Positions 60,292 to 64,000 of a stretch of 64,000 nucleotides of DNA are shown here, in pieces. The notes under the pieces were generated by a model. It was not told where the DNA came from. It ran no database searches and saw nothing but the letters and a program-made list of their open reading frames with translations. Each line of letters opens with the position of its first letter. Within the stretch, counting starts at the first letter, position 1. The stretch spans positions 1,019,501-1,083,500 of the forward strand of contig SPDT01000006.1 of the NCBI GenBank assembly GCA_008477525.1, written 5' to 3'. The stretch is from Hypomyces perniciosus (lineage: Eukaryota > Ascomycota > Sordariomycetes > Hypocreales > Hypocreaceae). A program made the position numbers and the translations under genes.

Positions 60292-60784
60292 CCTCCTCGA
60301 CTGTTACTGCTGTACATCCTACTACCTTGCACCATACATGCCTCGTTTCCCAGTGGGGCGGCCTCAGTCTCTGCGCTAACAGGATGATCCCAGTTGCTCA
60401 CCATTCTCGTGCCCATGTTACGCAATCTACGATGCAAGGTGGTGACTGAATTGCACCACCGGCCTAATGTCCACTCCGAGGTGCCATAGTGTGCAGTAGT
60501 ACTATAATTGTTCCAGGCTATGGGTGCTATCGTGAGGCTTGCGAGATCCATGCCTAACCGTGCGTACGTGCGTACGTGCGTATGGAAATTTCGGGCCTCT
60601 GTGAACATGAACGGATGGCTTACTCGTACGGGTTCATCTTCAGCTGAGCCGTGATGACAGCGCGCGCAGCCGAACGGAGCCGAGCCTAGACGCTACTACT
60701 GCTGCTGCTGCTAGCATCTACGAGTAGACATTTCAGACGATCGCGCGCGCTCACGCAATGCCCGTAGTACGGTGTTAGTACGAA

Positions 60785-60801
60785 GTAGTAGTAGTAGCAG
60801 C

Positions 60802-60841
<40 letters not shown>

Positions 60842-60850
60842 ATACTACTA
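60785..60850. repeat. GTA/GCA compound microsatellite
   Basis: About 20 GTA-type triplets with a short GCA interruption, ending in inverted TACTACTA. Confidence 0.85.
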
Positions 60851-63800
60851 GAGAATAGAAATGCTACGCTAGCGGGCGACCCCGACCCAGCAAATGAGGC
60901 CGTGAGAAGCTCACGCTTGAGTTTTGTTGGCGGAGACGGACACCCCTGAAGGGAGCTGGTCTGTGCCTGACTAGAAAGTGTTAGTGCGGCCAACACAGAG
61001 ATGGGGTTGAAGCTTTGGTTTTGCTTTTTGCTTTCTGTTGTATGGAGTATGAAGAATTGCCACCGGATAATAGTGGAAAAGCGCCTTTGGAATGGGGAAC
61101 TGGGAGCATGTTGGGTCGAGGGATAGTTGGTGAAGCTCTTCTTGTTTGTACGTAATTGCGCTCACCGAAGCGACAACGTCTACGAGTAAGAGGATGAGGA
61201 TTCGCATGCAATGTTGGAACACGAGGGGGGAAAAAAACATAAAAAAAAAGTATCCAGCGGATTTGATGCCGGAGGGGATCGGTATTGGCAACACGTGGTT
61301 GATGCTAATGTGAAGAAGAGTGAACATTGCCAACGCATCCTCTGTCGAACCATGCTGTCTGTGTATGGCATCATCTCCTGAGTCGAGAGTCCTGAACCCT
61401 ACGACTACTACTACGGAGTACTACTACTACACACAGCGGGCGGGGCAGGATCTCTATTCCCAAAATGCTTAATTTGGGGGACGCCGGCGCTAGTCCTAGG
61501 TTTTTGTTCTCCCTAAAAGTCTTTCCGATAGCTGCCGGCTAGCGATCCCGATCTCGATCGTGAGGATTTTGATTGAGGCTGTCAGGAATGATAGGGATGA
61601 AAATTTTTCCCTCTGATTTGAAATGTTGAAATGCTGTGGTCGTCATTCCGGAGCAGGCTCTCCTGGTCGTGTTCAACGGGTTTTTTTTATTAATTAAATT
61701 TGCTTATTTTTAAACATTTCTTTTTCCTTCTTTCCCGGGGGGTCTATGATGATGTGGCTTTTTATCTTGTATTTCTCACAAATCATTTTTGCAGCAAGGA
61801 GCAAACATCAATGCGAGTAAGCCGTCTTGTTACAGATTTTTTGTGAACCAGGGGCAACTTGCTGCACGAGCTCCCGTAGAAAATGTTTGCTTGTGCTGCG
61901 ATGCTAAACCTGTTAGCGAGATGGGGAGAATGGAATGATGATGTAAGGAGACTCAGGCTGCTTCAATTGCATGACGCAAGGAATATTCTTTTTTAACGCC
62001 TTTGACTCACATTGAGCGAGACAAATGAGACAGACGAGTGAGGATAAAATTTTTTCTATTTCACAAATTGTTTCACAAGAAGTGTGTTCCATCACATCAT
62101 GATGCGCGCAACAGCAGTAGGGTAGGTACTCCGTACCAAAGTGGCAAGCAAAATTTTAAAATTCAGGGTTATCGCTATGGCTGTCATCATTGTTTGATAG
62201 ACGTGAAATTGGGGGATCCGCATCCTGGAGACAGTCGTCTTACGATCGGTGGTACGAGAGCCGGAAAGCACCGGCACTTCCGAGTGGTGGTTTTTGTTGA
62301 TGCCTCTAGGCTTGGTGAAATCTATCCCTGTTCCTTGACCCTTTTTTTTCTTTATTCTTCCCTCACGAAATCATCACGATGATGCACTCGGATAGTAAAT
62401 TTTTTTTATTTTTTTTATTTAATGTTCTATGTATACAGAGCATTTGTCATGTCGGAATAAGACGGACGAAAAAAAGGCAATTGCACTTGATGGTGCACCA
62501 ATGGGCTAGACATGGCGACAAACTTGTGCTCACTATGTTATTACTAGTACTACATACGTCGTACTGTCAAGAAAGCGCATTTCTAATAGTCCTCCGTACG
62601 AATACCAGAGCAAGCAGTTATCTCGCAAGTTGCATCTAGTTTTGTACTCAAGCGGTTTTTCCTCTTCCCTGATTGCGGATTTGTTGCAACACGTAGGTAG
62701 TTATCCTTGGCTTGATCCAGGACTCTCTCTCTTCCAATCAAAAGCGCCTCAATGGCGATGTAAGAGAGAAGAAATTTTTTTCAAACTTCATGCCAGTCAA
62801 GCCATTGCGGCGCAATGTTCGCCACCCTGTTGAGCGCCGCAGCCAGGGAAGAAAAAAAAAAACGGCTCAACAGCAGACCACGACGATGCCTTGCTTGCTG
62901 TGTTGGCGTTTTTTTCGTAAACCGCCCGTTTCAAGCCGCCACGGCAGAGAGATCAAGGTTATGGGCGTGGCGCATGCGCGCGCATAAAAAAAAAAATTCT
63001 CCATACATTAGGCCGCCCGTAGAGGTACGATATCGTACGTATGCCGTGTCATCTCGGCAGGGGGGTGTGTGCTGGGCTAGGAAAGCAAAAAATATCGGAC
63101 GAAACGGCCCAAGGTTCAAGGATCGAGTCTTGCCAATGGGATCGGCTTCCATCGTGCAAAGGAGAGCTTCTGCACTGGCTGCATTGACCGGGCAGTAACT
63201 TACATGGCCTTTTGACACGTTATGCCCGCTGTGTGGTTTCTCGAGCAAGGGGCCCAGCAGATCCGGTCCCCTTTGCATGATGGCCCGCTGCCTGTTTGCT
63301 TACGGATTGCCCACCCGGCCGGCCGACGGCGGCGTTTCCTCATTTAAGGACGGGGGCGAGAAGACGGCCAGCTAGTGTCCTAGCCAGCCTGAGGAGAGGG
63401 GAAGCCCCATGCAACCACAGCACCGGCCTGTCGGACAGACGGAGCCGGATGAGGTGGTGATGGGGGGTTGTGGACCGGGGCTCCGTTCTCCCCCTTCGGA
63501 GCCCCGTTTCCCGTGTCCCCCGAATGTCCATGCCCAAGGGAAACCCACTTGGCACTGATGGATGTTCGATTTGTGCGTTCACGGGAATGATTGTGCAAAT
63601 ACCCTTCTAAAAAGGTTCACCGTGGGCATCAATCCATTGTAGACCCATTGGGTATTACTGCTAGGACTCATATCCTGGTTGTTCGAGAGCCTAAGCGGGA
63701 CTTGGACGTAGGGATGGAGCTTTTCATATGCCGTCGCAGACTTTCTTGAGTCATTCTAGTTACGTATATAGACTTTGCTTTGGCCGGCGACGTGGTACGT

Positions 63801-64000
63801 GTTCCGAGTCGTTGCTGTGTGTCGTCCCCAACCACATATCCAGACGCCATAGGCGCGGCCCTTCATCCTATGTACTACTACTCAGCTCGTACATGCAGAC
63901 CTAGTTGCAGATACTACGTCGACACCGGCAGCAGCCTCCTCACCAATAAAACTGTTGGTGAGATCTTAGGTACTACTCATAATTGGGAGACAAAGCATAG

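Larger units (their letters stand above)
59458..64000. other. Non-coding region downstream of the Ecl1-type gene
   Basis: No convincing gene on either strand; frames up to 183 codons (minus 59609-60160) are shadows or low complexity. Contains microsatellites at 60263-60291 and 60785-60850, a TGCGTACG tandem near 60559-60580, TACTACGGAGTACTACTAC near 61407, GTACTCCGTAC near 62127, and several poly-A/T runs. Confidence 0.5.

Overview
The window is nuclear DNA of a filamentous ascomycete, most likely a Sordariomycete and probably Hypocreales. The evidence is short (about 50-80 bp) GT-AG introns, fungal-specific families (Ede1, Ecl1-type, WSC, TAP-like hydrolase, DUF7703-like membrane protein, NACHT/WD40 relic), TATA-led promoters, dispersed GTACTCCGTAC-type motifs, and C-to-T damage in repeats that resembles RIP. 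No bacterial operons, CRISPR arrays or confident tRNA genes were found.

Region 1 (1-7.9 kb) is core genome: the 3'-truncated endocytic scaffold gene EDE1 (minus), glutathione reductase (plus, with a mitochondrial leader and a second in-frame Met), and a mitochondrial-type NADH-cytochrome b5 reductase (minus). The last two are convergent. Region 2 (8.8-19.3 kb) is mixed: a membrane-protein pseudogene with three premature stops, an F-box gene, a HAD-family hydrolase, an F-box-type relic, and a secreted TAP-like serine peptidase whose five exons could be placed exactly.

Region 3 (20-30 kb) is an accessory locus holding two large secreted, multidomain proteins transcribed divergently from a 2.2-kb AT-rich gap. 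One is a 1040-aa Cys-rich/WSC/subtilisin chimera with a complete catalytic triad. The other is a 972-aa six-hairpin glycosidase fused to eight tandem six-Cys modules and a novel C-terminal domain. This pair is the best candidate for something undescribed.

Region 4 (30.2-40.5 kb) is a nested transposon graveyard. A Helitron is split into a Rep part and a helicase part. Between them lie two abutting Tc1/mariner relics, an intact seven-helix membrane-protein gene, a 5'-truncated Tad-like LINE and the 3' end of a Gypsy element. A 5S rRNA 5'-fragment sits at the Helitron edge.

Region 5 (41-43.5 kb) is a decayed WD40 NLR-type gene. Region 6 (about 45-64 kb) is almost gene-free, rich in microsatellites and GTACTCCGTAC motifs. 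Its only convincing gene is a 168-aa Ecl1-type protein at 58.95 kb, with a very long non-coding stretch upstream. Exon boundaries were worked out by hand from splice signals and reading phase and have not been checked against RNA.
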